A DNA stretch of 34,374 bases from an uncultured Bacteroidales bacterium (GTDB lineage Bacteria > Bacteroidota > Bacteroidia > Bacteroidales > UBA932), in assembly GCA_947305045.1 (NCBI GenBank), contig CAMZCW010000006.1, positions 1-34,374 of the forward strand, written 5' to 3'. Position 1 is the stretch's first letter. Each line of letters starts with the position of its first letter. Positions 27,075 to 34,232 of the stretch are shown one piece after another. The position numbers and the translations under genes were made by a program. The notes beneath the pieces were generated by a model. It searched no databases. It was not told where the DNA came from and saw only the letters and a list, made by a program, of their open reading frames with translations.

Positions 27075-27729
27075 CCTTATGTGTGACTGGGCATTCAAAC
27101 ATGTCTTTGGGCATAACAAGGATAGCCTGATGATGCTCTTGAATGATTTCTTGCCGGAAAAGATTGTGGATTTACAGTACGATGACAAAGAATTGGATCT
27201 GTTTGACCATGACGACAAACTGGTGGTGATGGATGTGGTGTGTGAGACAGAAAACGGTCGGAAGATTCTTGTGGAGATGCAGAAGTCCGAAAAAAAGAAT
27301 TTCCGTTCCAGGATGCTCTATTATGGTGCGGGGATGCTCTATAAACAGCTGAAATCTGGTGAGGACTACGGGAAGTTGATGCCGGTGTACGTGATTTGTT
27401 TCATGAACTTCACCCTCCGGCATACGCAGAACCAGCTGGTGTATCGGTACGAAGTCTTTGAAGAAGCGACGCAAGAACGGTATGAACCGGACAAGAAGAA
27501 GGAGCAACTGCTAACCTGGATCTACTGTGAACTACCGCGCTTTGCAGGACCGACGAGTCATGAACTCAGTCCAGTAGAGCAATGGTTTGATATTTTGCAA
27601 AATATGCGTAATTTTGCGCTGAACCCCAAACATGTTGACAAACGCTTCACGGGCATCCTTGAGGCCTATGGACAGAATCGGTTACCAGATAGAGAACCAC
27701 TTCACTGTAAGCATACTTCTAAACTATAA
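27055..27729 (+). CDS. Rpn-family / PD-(D/E)XK nuclease transposase-like protein (ends disturbed)
   Basis: Resembles the PD-(D/E)XK nuclease family transposases (PF12784 / Rpn recombination-promoting nucleases). It has the family opening YIDLMCDWAFKHVFGHNKD and active-site-like residues Asp60, Glu74 and Gln76 in M-D-V-V-C-E-T ... V-E-M-Q, then MLYYGAGMLYKQL. The only start available is a GTG at 27055 without a clear ribosome-binding site. The same frame is open upstream only to a stop at 27010 and reads plausible sequence, so the 5' end may be truncated. Family similarity stops near residue 204 (F-T-G-I-L-E-A). The last ~20 residues come from a HigB-like fragment read in another frame. The gene overlaps the GH2 3' end by 20 bases. 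Probably a decayed mobile gene; function doubtful. Confidence 0.65.
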   Translation: MSSPYIDLMCDWAFKHVFGHNKDSLMMLLNDFLPEKIVDLQYDDKELDLFDHDDKLVVMDVVCETENGRKILVEMQKSEKKNFRSRMLYYGAGMLYKQLKSGEDYGKLMPVYVICFMNFTLRHTQNQLVYRYEVFEEATQERYEPDKKKEQLLTWIYCELPRFAGPTSHELSPVEQWFDILQNMRNFALNPKHVDKRFTGILEAYGQNRLPDREPLHCKHTSKL

Positions 27730-27877
27730 GCATCCGGATGCCAAGACGGCTCTTGAAGAGTGGTATGAGAAGGCGGAGAGTGCGGAGTGGGATAACTTTG
27801 CTCAAGTGCGGGCTCTGTTTAATTCGGCCGATATGGTTGGGAACAAGCGCATTGTTTTTAACCTAAATTATTCATAG
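27713..27877 (+). pseudogene. HigB/RelE-superfamily toxin fragment
   Basis: Read in the frame one base ahead of the Rpn-like gene, this stretch gives KHPDAKTALEEWYEKAE, then E-W-D-N-F-A-Q-V-R, N-S-A-D-M-V-G and K-R-I-V-F-N. These match in order the conserved core of HigB-type mRNA-interferase toxins, normally ~95 to 100 residues. The N-terminal ~15 residues are not recognisable. The sequence departs after V-F-N, where the family would continue with a G-N-x-Y-R-L-V strand; instead a stop follows after four codons. No antitoxin (HigA-like) gene follows. It is therefore a truncated remnant fused onto the Rpn-like gene, almost certainly not a functional toxin. Confidence 0.6.
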
Positions 27878-28426
27878 AAAAGGTAAAGGGTTCTCTGTAA
27901 CCATTTGGAAATCAGAGAAATAGGTGTTGTATTTGTAATGGCCAAAAACAAAAAAATAGCACAACCCCTTTACCATGAGCAAATCCTTGAAAATCCATGT
28001 GGCTCCGGACTTCAACTCAGGCAAACTGAGGCTAATTACCACGAGCGAACTGCTGCACTATGAATAAAGCAGGCTAAGAGTAATATTGGACTCGATGTCC
28101 CTGCACGCACTTATCATACACATAGCATCGTCCGGAGAATAATGATAGGCACTCACCGTAAGCCTCTTAACGTACCATTGATATTTGCACTGCGGCTCCA
28201 ACAGTTTTCGTTGAAGCCGCTGCACCTTCATTAACGCGCATTGATGTTAATCGACTTTCGTATGCTCCCGAACTCGTGGGCGTTCCTTTTGTCCTATGAT
28301 AACACTGCAATGTTAGCGCAAAAGGGCATGTGCAAATAAGGTGATTTTTGTCCCTAAAACTGTTCATACGTTCCTAATAATTACACCCGGCAGTGTGCAC
28401 AAAGAGCCCGCGACGAGCTAGAAACG
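27878..28426. other. Gene-free stretch with many inverted repeats
   Basis: 549 bases without a convincing gene. A long-spaced inverted repeat (GGTAAAGGGTT at 27882 to 27892 against AACCCCTTTACC at 27963 to 27974) encloses a smaller hairpin (TTCTCTG / CAGAGAA, 27891 to 27919). It is followed by a 30-codon open frame at 27975 to 28067 (M-S-K-S-L-K-I-H-V) that I do not recognise; it could be the start of a lost transposase. From about 28110 to 28320 there are several further inverted repeats. The longest is an imperfect stem at 28187 to 28225 around a GTTTTC-containing loop; others are ATTAAC/GTTAAT (28230 to 28251) and TAACA/TGTTA (28300 to 28315). It may be a decayed mobile element or a structured RNA. 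Confidence 0.5.
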
Positions 28427-29605
28427 CTAGGATTGGTTGGTGTCGTCCCAATAGACTGTCAGGGTTCCGTCGGTTCGATTGAATTCGTCTATCGCCTGGT
28501 CCTTGTTCATATTATCCAGATACTCTGTACTGTCTTGATCAAATGCCTTGTGGCGGGGGAGAATATAGCCGCAGTGGGTGCATCTGTCATAGTCGTAAAA
28601 GTCCAGATGCTTGTGGTAGTGATAGACCTTGGAGACTTTGTGCTCGCGGCCTTCTTTCCATCGGCGTGTCTCTTCCACGAGGTTGGTATTTTTCTGAATG
28701 GACTCCCTGCGATAGGTTTCCATGGTGGCTTTGTGACATTGTGGACAGCGGACAGACGCGGAGTAGCTGGAGGCAGAACGTCTGACAAAGAGTCCCAGGA
28801 AGAAGAAGAACCAGGCGACAAAGCTGGTAACGCCTAAAAGGGTTATGAGCACAGCAAGGGGGTAATAGGCAACGGAATATTCATTCCCCTTTCTGGTGAG
28901 TCCACGCGCCAGGAGATGGGCAGACATGAAGAACAGGACGCAGCAGAGGAAGTCCCAGATATTCCGGAAGACGCTACTGCGGGTAAAAGCGGGCAAATCG
29001 TAGACATTCCAGGCTTGGAACCGGGGGAACAGGAAGCAGTGACCACCCTCGGCGTATTTGGAGGACACCGCCTTGAATATACGCAGTGGCACACGGTTGA
29101 TCTTCCTGAGCACGCAGCGGACCTTGGTAATGAATCCCGTGGAGTTGCCGTGCGCTTCCAGCCAGGCTTCATTCTGACGGATAGCATCTGTGGCCGATCG
29201 CTTCCCTCCGGGCAGGAGGTACACCAGCATCCGTGATTGGTCCCGGAAAAAGGACTGCCCTTCCATCTGCGGAAGCGTCATATATCCGCGTGTACTGTCG
29301 GGTAGCTGCACAAGATACAGACGTCCTTCCATTTGCTCCCGGGGAGAATAGGTGGCGGCACTGAACTGGCAGGTGCCCAGCACTTCCAGGTGGGTCCCCT
29401 TGGCAAGGGAACGTTCCATTTCCCCACCCAGGACGGTCATCGTCCCTGAAGACGATAGACGAATCCGACAAGAAGTATCGGGAACGGCCTTCGTGTCCGG
29501 GATATACTTATAGGAAAGGGTCCCCAGCAGTGCGCCGAAAGGGTTGAATGTAACAATGGCAAGCAGTGCCCAAAGCACCAGCAGGTATTTATTTGCGTGA
29601 CTCAT
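28427..29605 (-). CDS. Membrane protein with C-terminal zinc ribbon, unknown function
   Basis: A 392-residue protein I do not recognise as a named family. It has an N-terminal hydrophobic segment (~7 to 28, LLVLWALLAIVTF). A ~180-residue extracytoplasmic region contains SH3-like strands (T-H-L-E-V-L-G, R-G-Y-M-T-L-P). Two further transmembrane segments lie at ~216 to 235 (FLCCVLFFMSAHLL) and ~246 to 274 (a very Phe-rich FVAWFFFFLGLFV). A cytoplasmic tail carries a split zinc ribbon: Cys287/Cys290 (C-P-Q-C-H) and Cys342/Cys345 (C-T-H-C-G), separated by a charged, His-rich loop (VYHYHKHLDFYDYD). The ATG at 29605 lies only four bases after a TATCTTTG promoter element. It stands alone between mobile-element remnants, so it may be cargo or a resident gene left between insertions. 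Confidence 0.75.
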   Translation of the reverse strand: MSHANKYLLVLWALLAIVTFNPFGALLGTLSYKYIPDTKAVPDTSCRIRLSSSGTMTVLGGEMERSLAKGTHLEVLGTCQFSAATYSPREQMEGRLYLVQLPDSTRGYMTLPQMEGQSFFRDQSRMLVYLLPGGKRSATDAIRQNEAWLEAHGNSTGFITKVRCVLRKINRVPLRIFKAVSSKYAEGGHCFLFPRFQAWNVYDLPAFTRSSVFRNIWDFLCCVLFFMSAHLLARGLTRKGNEYSVAYYPLAVLITLLGVTSFVAWFFFFLGLFVRRSASSYSASVRCPQCHKATMETYRRESIQKNTNLVEETRRWKEGREHKVSKVYHYHKHLDFYDYDRCTHCGYILPRHKAFDQDSTEYLDNMNKDQAIDEFNRTDGTLTVYWDDTNQS

Positions 29606-29609
29606 GTGG

Positions 29610-29617
29610 CAAAGATA
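29610..29617 (-). promoter_or_regulatory. TAnnTTTG promoter -7 element of the zinc-ribbon membrane protein gene
   Basis: On the minus strand the sequence TATCTTTG matches the Bacteroidota -7 consensus TAnnTTTG and ends four bases before the ATG at 29605. Transcription from it would start at or next to the start codon, giving a leaderless or nearly leaderless mRNA. No good TTG -33 partner is visible. Confidence 0.5.
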
Positions 29618-29620
29618 CTA

Positions 29621-29663
29621 TTTTCCGGAGATAATGGTCCACTTTCCGGAAAAGTTTTTCCGG
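29621..29663. repeat. Three TTTCCGG repeats with a CCGGAAAA/TTTTTCCGG hairpin
   Basis: TTTCCGG occurs at 29622, 29643 and 29657. The last two form a palindromic arrangement (CCGGAAAAG at 29646 to 29654 followed by TTTTTCCGG at 29655 to 29663). They lie just upstream of the zinc-ribbon membrane gene and of its -7 element, where an operator would be expected. They could instead be a terminator for the transposase remnant, though no U-run follows. Confidence 0.4.
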
Positions 29664-29690
29664 CTCTTGGGTAAGCATAAATAGTCAAGC

Positions 29691-30220
29691 CTGCTAAACC
29701 CCTTCTACGCGACCGTCGCGAGAGTCGGGCATAGGCAGGCACATTGTTTTTCGTTTTCAAATAACACATTCTCGAGGCGTCCGGCCAGCGCCAGCAGCCA
29801 GGAGACAAAAGAAGACAAGGCATTTTTGTTCATCCAATGCCTCATATTGTAGGCCGCGGCTGCCATCAGGGTATTGATGGCATCCCCAAGGGTTCCCTTG
29901 AGGTAGTTTCGCATCATCCCCACCATTGTACGAATCGGGACACTCGGACGGCCATTGTCCGCGCAGTAGTACTCCGCGAACTCCGACTCCACCGCCTCCC
30001 AGTCTATCTGCTTGGACAGAAGGACCAGTTCGTGGTTCATGTCGATGAAACTTTCCAATGCTACGTCAAAGATGGACATCTGGTGTTCCGCTGGTTTTTT
30101 GCCTATCATGCTCTCAATTATTTGCAGGTTTCTTCCCACAAGATAAGCATTTTCCGCAAATAAATCAAGGACTTTTTGAACTTATTTTATTGAATATCAA
30201 TTGTTTCTGACTAAAGCAGG
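29691..30220. mobile_element. Putative deletion derivative of an IS5-type element (~530 bp)
   Basis: The transposase remnant is bracketed by a short inverted repeat, CCTGCT at 29691 to 29696 and AGCAGG at 30215 to 30220. The spacing is reasonable: 8 bases to the transposase stop and about 105 to its start. Beyond six bases the ends diverge, and I see no target-site duplication outside them, so the boundaries are tentative. The size and structure would fit a MITE-like non-autonomous element. Confidence 0.35.
29705..30109 (-). pseudogene. IS5-type transposase with internal deletion of the catalytic core
   Basis: The N-terminal ~80 residues match the start of Bacteroidales IS5-type transposases: M-I-G-K, then FIDMNHELVLL, Q-I-D-W, E-F-A-E-Y-Y and NGRPSVPIRTMVG. 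The family would then continue with about 300 residues holding the DDE catalytic triad. Here the reading frame jumps directly to the family C-terminus (RNYLKGTLGDAINTLMAAAA, then Y-N-M-R-H-W-M). The product of ~134 residues therefore has both ends but no catalytic core. I chose the ATG at 30109 because it aligns with the usual family start; a GTG at 30139 would add ten residues. The frame is intact across the junction (around 29921 to 29930). It cannot transpose alone but might be moved in trans by a full-length copy. Confidence 0.7.
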
Positions 30221-30223
30221 GCC

Positions 30224-30298
30224 GACTACGTACACCTGAAATGCGCTCCAGGGCCGTTTTCGTGTACGTACACCGGACGGGAAGGCGTGTACGTACAC
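30224..30298. repeat. Palindromic GTGTACGTACAC repeat cluster
   Basis: GTGTACGTACAC, a perfect 12-base palindrome, occurs at 30262 to 30273 and 30287 to 30298 (start-to-start 25 bases), each followed by CGG. A partial third copy (CTACGTACAC) lies at 30226 to 30235. The cluster sits between the putative IS5-type end and the stop of the large minus-strand lipoprotein, 25 to 100 bases downstream of that stop. It may be a transcription terminator or mRNA-stabilising hairpin set, a protein-binding array, or a REP-like element. Confidence 0.55.
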
Positions 30299-30322
30299 CG
30301 GCAAGAAGGCGCGCGTCCGGAT

Positions 30323-33139
30323 TCAGAGCGACGGCTCAAAATCCCAGTAGCCGTCGGCGTCCAGGAAGAACTCGTCGCTTTGGCGATAGCCGGAGGCCAC
30401 AGCATTCTGCCACTCGCGTTCACCAATTTCTTCCCATATGTAGGGGTCTCCGCAGGGAAGGTTGTTGGGCCACATAATCTTAAATGCCCTTCCGGGACCT
30501 CCCTTCCGCAAATACTTTCCGTTTCGCTTGAAGTTGAAGCCGATACCGTATGTCTGGCCGGGCGTGAACTGCGCTCCTATCGTTCCGGTGTCGCGGACTT
30601 TGTCGGTACTTCCGGCCGGAATGTGCAGCATCGTATGCTCACCCACTTTCGTGTAGCTGATCCATTCAAAATCTACAGCCTTTTCCCGCAGGCAGCCCGT
30701 ATAGGCGATATCTCCCCACGCGTCGCTGTTGGTGGTACCGGTAAAGACTTCCATCACCACATCCCAGTCATCCAGCGTGGGCTTGTCCGACTCAATGGCA
30801 TACTTATATCCGTCGATGGTCATAAATGGATCCTTGCCAAGCACCCAGGCCGGAACGCTATAGGGAGGGCGTGATTTATAGTAAGTATAGTATGTGTATT
30901 CCTCCCCGGTCCGGGGATCGATACCGGTATGGGGAGTGCTGTATATAGTTCCTCTCCACATCGTATATTTCCCCACCAGGGCACCGCTCTCCTTGATGGA
31001 AGGCGACAGATACCGTTCCCAGATGGGGTCGAAGTCAATCTCCGGGGCAAAGTCGTCCCACTTCTTGCTGATCAGTCCTCCCAACGAGGCTGTAATCGGC
31101 GTAAACTTAAGGCCGGGCTTCAGATAGAGTTTGCCATAGCCCCCGTCACCTGAACTGACACCGGCCTCAATCCCGAACTTCAGGCCGAATTCGGTGGCGA
31201 GACCTACGCTCAAAAGACCGTAGAGGGAAATGGTGGGGGTGGCCGTAATGGAAGCCCCCGCCCAGAGGTCTCCCGTCAGGGATGCGCCCAGCTCGGGATG
31301 GAAGCCGTCGTCTTTCTTGGGCTTGGCTTCATTGTGGCGGAAGGAGAAACCCTGGTCGTTGTATGTGAAGCCGAAGGTGCCCAGATCGAAACTCTGGCTT
31401 ATCGTGGTCTTGAGCTCGATGGAGCCGCCCACGCTTACGCCGGCACTGATATCCAGCTCGGGGGTGAGGATGACGCCCGGGGCGATGGGCACGCCGGGAA
31501 CGAATACCAGCGTGATAAGATGGATGTCCTTGCCGATGGATCCTTCGGCCTTGATGGAGAATTCGGCCGACAGGTTGAGCGAAGGATTGAAGGAGAAGCC
31601 CATATACCAGAGTTCACCGTCCTCTACGCGCATCGCGGCACGCATACTCACCGACATACTGGCGCTGAAGGAGGCCGAGCAGTTGTCTCCCGAGTGGGAG
31701 ATGGTAAGCGGCGGCGAGGTGAGGCTCTTGTTCATCGACACGCCGGCCTTGGTCACCACATCCTCCATCGTTTCCCCGTCAAAAACTATTTCTCCCCGGG
31801 CATTGCGGGTGAAGGGGATGGGGGTCCCCTGGGCATCCCTGACCTCGCTCAGATATTTGGAGAGGTCGATGTCCAGACCGTTCTCGGGCTGCTCCTTTCC
31901 GTCTTCTCCGTACAGTTGACCGCCCACTTTCAGTTCCTTGTAAGCGGCAAAGGGGTTGATGGTGGGGACAGCCTTCACATAGGCGTGGTTTTCGTCCCCG
32001 AAGGGATCTTTCATCTCCTTCACCTTCAGGATTCCTCCGGAAGGAAGGTCATCGGTGGCGTCGAAGACCAGCCAGTTTCCAACCTGGAGGCCCATTTCTC
32101 TGGGAACCAGCATCTCAATCTGGGGCAGGTAAATGGGAACGCCGTTTAACGTTGCCCGTTCCGTACCGTCGTCCGACGTTACCTGAACCTGATCGACCGT
32201 CAGAATCTTTACCTTGCGAAGGATTTCAGGGGTCATCTGCCGGGCTCCTTCCTGGAGAACGGCGGCCGAAGGGAGTTCGTAATCGCGGTTGGGAATGTCT
32301 CCCACAGGGTAAATGACGCTGCGTTCGAAAGTGACGCCGCCCTGGGTTCCGCTTGTGCGCACGATGCTTTCCCCACTCTCGGTAACGAAGGTGATTTCGA
32401 TGCCCTGGGAATAAGTCCGGGCCGGAACAATGATGAAGAAGCGCGCCGTTTCACCCGCCTTCACCTCCAGTCCGTCTTCTCCGCAATCCAGCGTAATCAC
32501 TTTCTCGCTGCCGCTGACCACGGCAACGGGAGAGGCCCCGGAGCTGACAGTAACCGTTCCGGCAACGGCGGCGCCGCTCTTGTCCCGGAACTCCACTTTC
32601 TTCAGGACGACGTCCTTCTCAAACGTCTGGCCGATTTTCAGGATGGACAGGGTATTGCGGAACGATACCCCGCCGGTAGCGTTGCCGCTGCCCACCATCA
32701 GGTTGGCGGCAGGGTCCGGCTGGGGAACACCATTACCCTTGGTATACTTCTGGGTGGCAGGGAGTGTCATCGTCACCTTGCCGCCGCTCACGACGGCATT
32801 CTGCTGCCAGGGAAAAAAAGCGATGAGGTCTCCGGAAGGGACAGCTGCGTCGCTGCGGAAGACGGCGGTTTTTCCATCTTTATGGATATCAGACGCCCTT
32901 ACCGAAAAATCCAGGACCTGGCCGCCGGGGCCGGCTACGCCGATATGATCATCGGCCTGCCAGAAAGACTCCATCCGGACTCCCGGATTATCCAGGAGAA
33001 TCGCCTTGGTTTCGGCCTGGGAAGAAACGATGGTGGCTACCAGGCCATTCTCTTCGGGAACAGACTCGGGCTGCAGGCTTTCCCTGGTGCAGGCCAGGGC
33101 GGCAAGAAGGGTAATACCTCCGATAATATACTGTTTCAT
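30323..33139 (-). CDS. Large fimbrillin-like lipoprotein with amphipathic beta-rich middle
   Basis: A 938-residue lipoprotein (signal MKQYIIGGITLLAALAC, Cys17). Residues ~25 to 280 resemble fimbrillin-like domains: A-E-T-K-A-I-L-L-D, S-F-W-Q-A-D-D-H-I-G-V, L-I-A-F-F-P-W and a TMTLPATQKYTKGNG strand. Residues ~285 to 450 form an uncharacterised linker domain. From ~480 to 720 there are long strands with alternating small/polar and hydrophobic residues (SASFSASMSVSMRAAMRV, then GASITATPTISLYGLLSVGL), suggesting an extended beta-sheet, beta-solenoid or barrel-like module. The C-terminal ~200 residues are Tyr/Trp-rich. No known enzyme motif was recognised. The start lies 6 bases after the BACON lipoprotein stop, so the two are co-transcribed. 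Probably surface-exposed, function unknown. Confidence 0.7.
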   Translation of the reverse strand: MKQYIIGGITLLAALACTRESLQPESVPEENGLVATIVSSQAETKAILLDNPGVRMESFWQADDHIGVAGPGGQVLDFSVRASDIHKDGKTAVFRSDAAVPSGDLIAFFPWQQNAVVSGGKVTMTLPATQKYTKGNGVPQPDPAANLMVGSGNATGGVSFRNTLSILKIGQTFEKDVVLKKVEFRDKSGAAVAGTVTVSSGASPVAVVSGSEKVITLDCGEDGLEVKAGETARFFIIVPARTYSQGIEITFVTESGESIVRTSGTQGGVTFERSVIYPVGDIPNRDYELPSAAVLQEGARQMTPEILRKVKILTVDQVQVTSDDGTERATLNGVPIYLPQIEMLVPREMGLQVGNWLVFDATDDLPSGGILKVKEMKDPFGDENHAYVKAVPTINPFAAYKELKVGGQLYGEDGKEQPENGLDIDLSKYLSEVRDAQGTPIPFTRNARGEIVFDGETMEDVVTKAGVSMNKSLTSPPLTISHSGDNCSASFSASMSVSMRAAMRVEDGELWYMGFSFNPSLNLSAEFSIKAEGSIGKDIHLITLVFVPGVPIAPGVILTPELDISAGVSVGGSIELKTTISQSFDLGTFGFTYNDQGFSFRHNEAKPKKDDGFHPELGASLTGDLWAGASITATPTISLYGLLSVGLATEFGLKFGIEAGVSSGDGGYGKLYLKPGLKFTPITASLGGLISKKWDDFAPEIDFDPIWERYLSPSIKESGALVGKYTMWRGTIYSTPHTGIDPRTGEEYTYYTYYKSRPPYSVPAWVLGKDPFMTIDGYKYAIESDKPTLDDWDVVMEVFTGTTNSDAWGDIAYTGCLREKAVDFEWISYTKVGEHTMLHIPAGSTDKVRDTGTIGAQFTPGQTYGIGFNFKRNGKYLRKGGPGRAFKIMWPNNLPCGDPYIWEEIGEREWQNAVASGYRQSDEFFLDADGYWDFEPSL

Positions 33140-33145
33140 ACGCGT

Positions 33146-34207
33146 TTAATCCCAGTTTTTATTGTCACCATAATTGTAGTCTTCTCCGGAAAGGTCCGGG
33201 TCTCCGTCGCTGAAGTTTATCTTGACGGTCTTGTTCCAGTAGATGGTTTCCAGATCTTCTTCCGACCAGGCTGCGCTGTAAAGGGTTACGCTGCCCGTGC
33301 GGACCTGGGTGTCACCTCCCTGTTTGGGCGTTGCGCGCACCCGCAGAGTCATACGGTCCGGCTGCTCTACGGTGAACCAGTCGCTGTTGTTCCTCACTTT
33401 CCACTGATAGTAGTTTGTGTAGATGAAAACATCCAGCGGAGCACCGGACGGGGAAAGGGTATAGGAAGATTTGTAGTTGAGTGTACGCAGCATCTGGTCA
33501 CTTTCCTGGGCCAGGGTAAAGCTGACGTCCGGGAGTTTGGACGACTTGATGGTGGCCTTGCAGGTGCGCGGGTATAAATACTCATACTCTTTGCCATACG
33601 GTTCTGCCTCCATCCGGATAAGGCTTCCGTCCCAATACACCTTGCACCAATCCGCTTCTTCCACTTCCAGCATCCATTCGCCGGGCTTGAGGGAGGTGTT
33701 TACCATCAGGGACTGCTGCCCGCCTTCCCGCGACATCAGCACCAGGTCTGTCTCTTTTCCCGACAGGGTTTTCAGGGTAAAGTAATCCTGGGCCGGGGCT
33801 ACACTCCCCTGCTGCTTCACCGTGAAGCTTTTCTTCAGGCTGCCCGCCTGAATGGTAATGACGGACGAACGCTCACTCTGCGACGAGTTTTCGTCTACCT
33901 CGCAGTTAATGGAAATGGCGGAATCCGAGGCCTTGCCGGAAGCCGGAGACACATAACACCACCAGTCTTCCGATGACGAGGCAATCCAATCCTGATTGGT
34001 CCTGAACGTGATGCTGAACGTATGTCCTTCGGCCGAAAGGGCTTTGTCGGTAGGATCATTCAGGACGAGTTGGGCAGAGCCGCCTTCGGGAGGAGTTTCC
34101 GAACCGGAGCCCGAGCCGGAGCCCGTCGATCCTTTTTCGCAGGAGGCGAGCAGCGCCGCCAGGCACAGCAGGGTGAAAGAAAGATTCGCTGCAAAAAATT
34201 TATTCAT
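33146..34207 (-). CDS. BACON-domain lipoprotein
   Basis: A 353-residue lipoprotein from ATG 34207; a GTG at 34213 would add two residues but the ATG is preferred. After the lipobox L-A-S-C comes a flexible G/S-rich spacer (EKGSTGSGSGSGSETPPEGG), which lifts the domains off the membrane. Three BACON-like beta-sandwiches follow: ~45 to 130 (N-Q-D-W-I-A-S, ending F-T-V-K-Q-Q-G-S), ~135 to 235 (G-E-W-M-L-E-V, A-D-W-C-K-V, ending F-T-L-A-Q-E-S) and ~245 to the end (Y-Y-Q-W-K-V-R-N-N-S-D-W-F-T-V). BACON domains are known in Bacteroidales glycan-degrading or mucin-associated surface proteins. It is first in a two-gene operon with the large fimbrillin-like lipoprotein, so the pair probably works together at the cell surface. 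No enzymatic motif is seen. Confidence 0.8.
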   Translation of the reverse strand: MNKFFAANLSFTLLCLAALLASCEKGSTGSGSGSGSETPPEGGSAQLVLNDPTDKALSAEGHTFSITFRTNQDWIASSSEDWWCYVSPASGKASDSAISINCEVDENSSQSERSSVITIQAGSLKKSFTVKQQGSVAPAQDYFTLKTLSGKETDLVLMSREGGQQSLMVNTSLKPGEWMLEVEEADWCKVYWDGSLIRMEAEPYGKEYEYLYPRTCKATIKSSKLPDVSFTLAQESDQMLRTLNYKSSYTLSPSGAPLDVFIYTNYYQWKVRNNSDWFTVEQPDRMTLRVRATPKQGGDTQVRTGSVTLYSAAWSEEDLETIYWNKTVKINFSDGDPDLSGEDYNYGDNKNWD

Positions 34208-34232
34208 AGTCACAAGGGTTTATCGGTTTTGA

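Noticed and set aside
26322..27218. Minus-strand open frame of 298 codons
   Set aside because: Antisense to the GH2 catalytic barrel and Rpn-like gene; composition is that of a shadow frame.
27882..27974. Inverted repeat as the transcription terminator of the large operon
   Set aside because: The arms are about 70 bases apart and no T-run follows; an element end is more likely.
28167..28367. 66-codon minus-strand frame in the gene-free stretch
   Set aside because: No start context and no family resemblance; it crosses the inverted repeats, which explain the sequence better.
34080..34135. GAGCC/CGGAGC repeat as a regulatory repeat
   Set aside because: It encodes the Gly/Ser/Glu/Pro stalk after the lipobox of the BACON lipoprotein.
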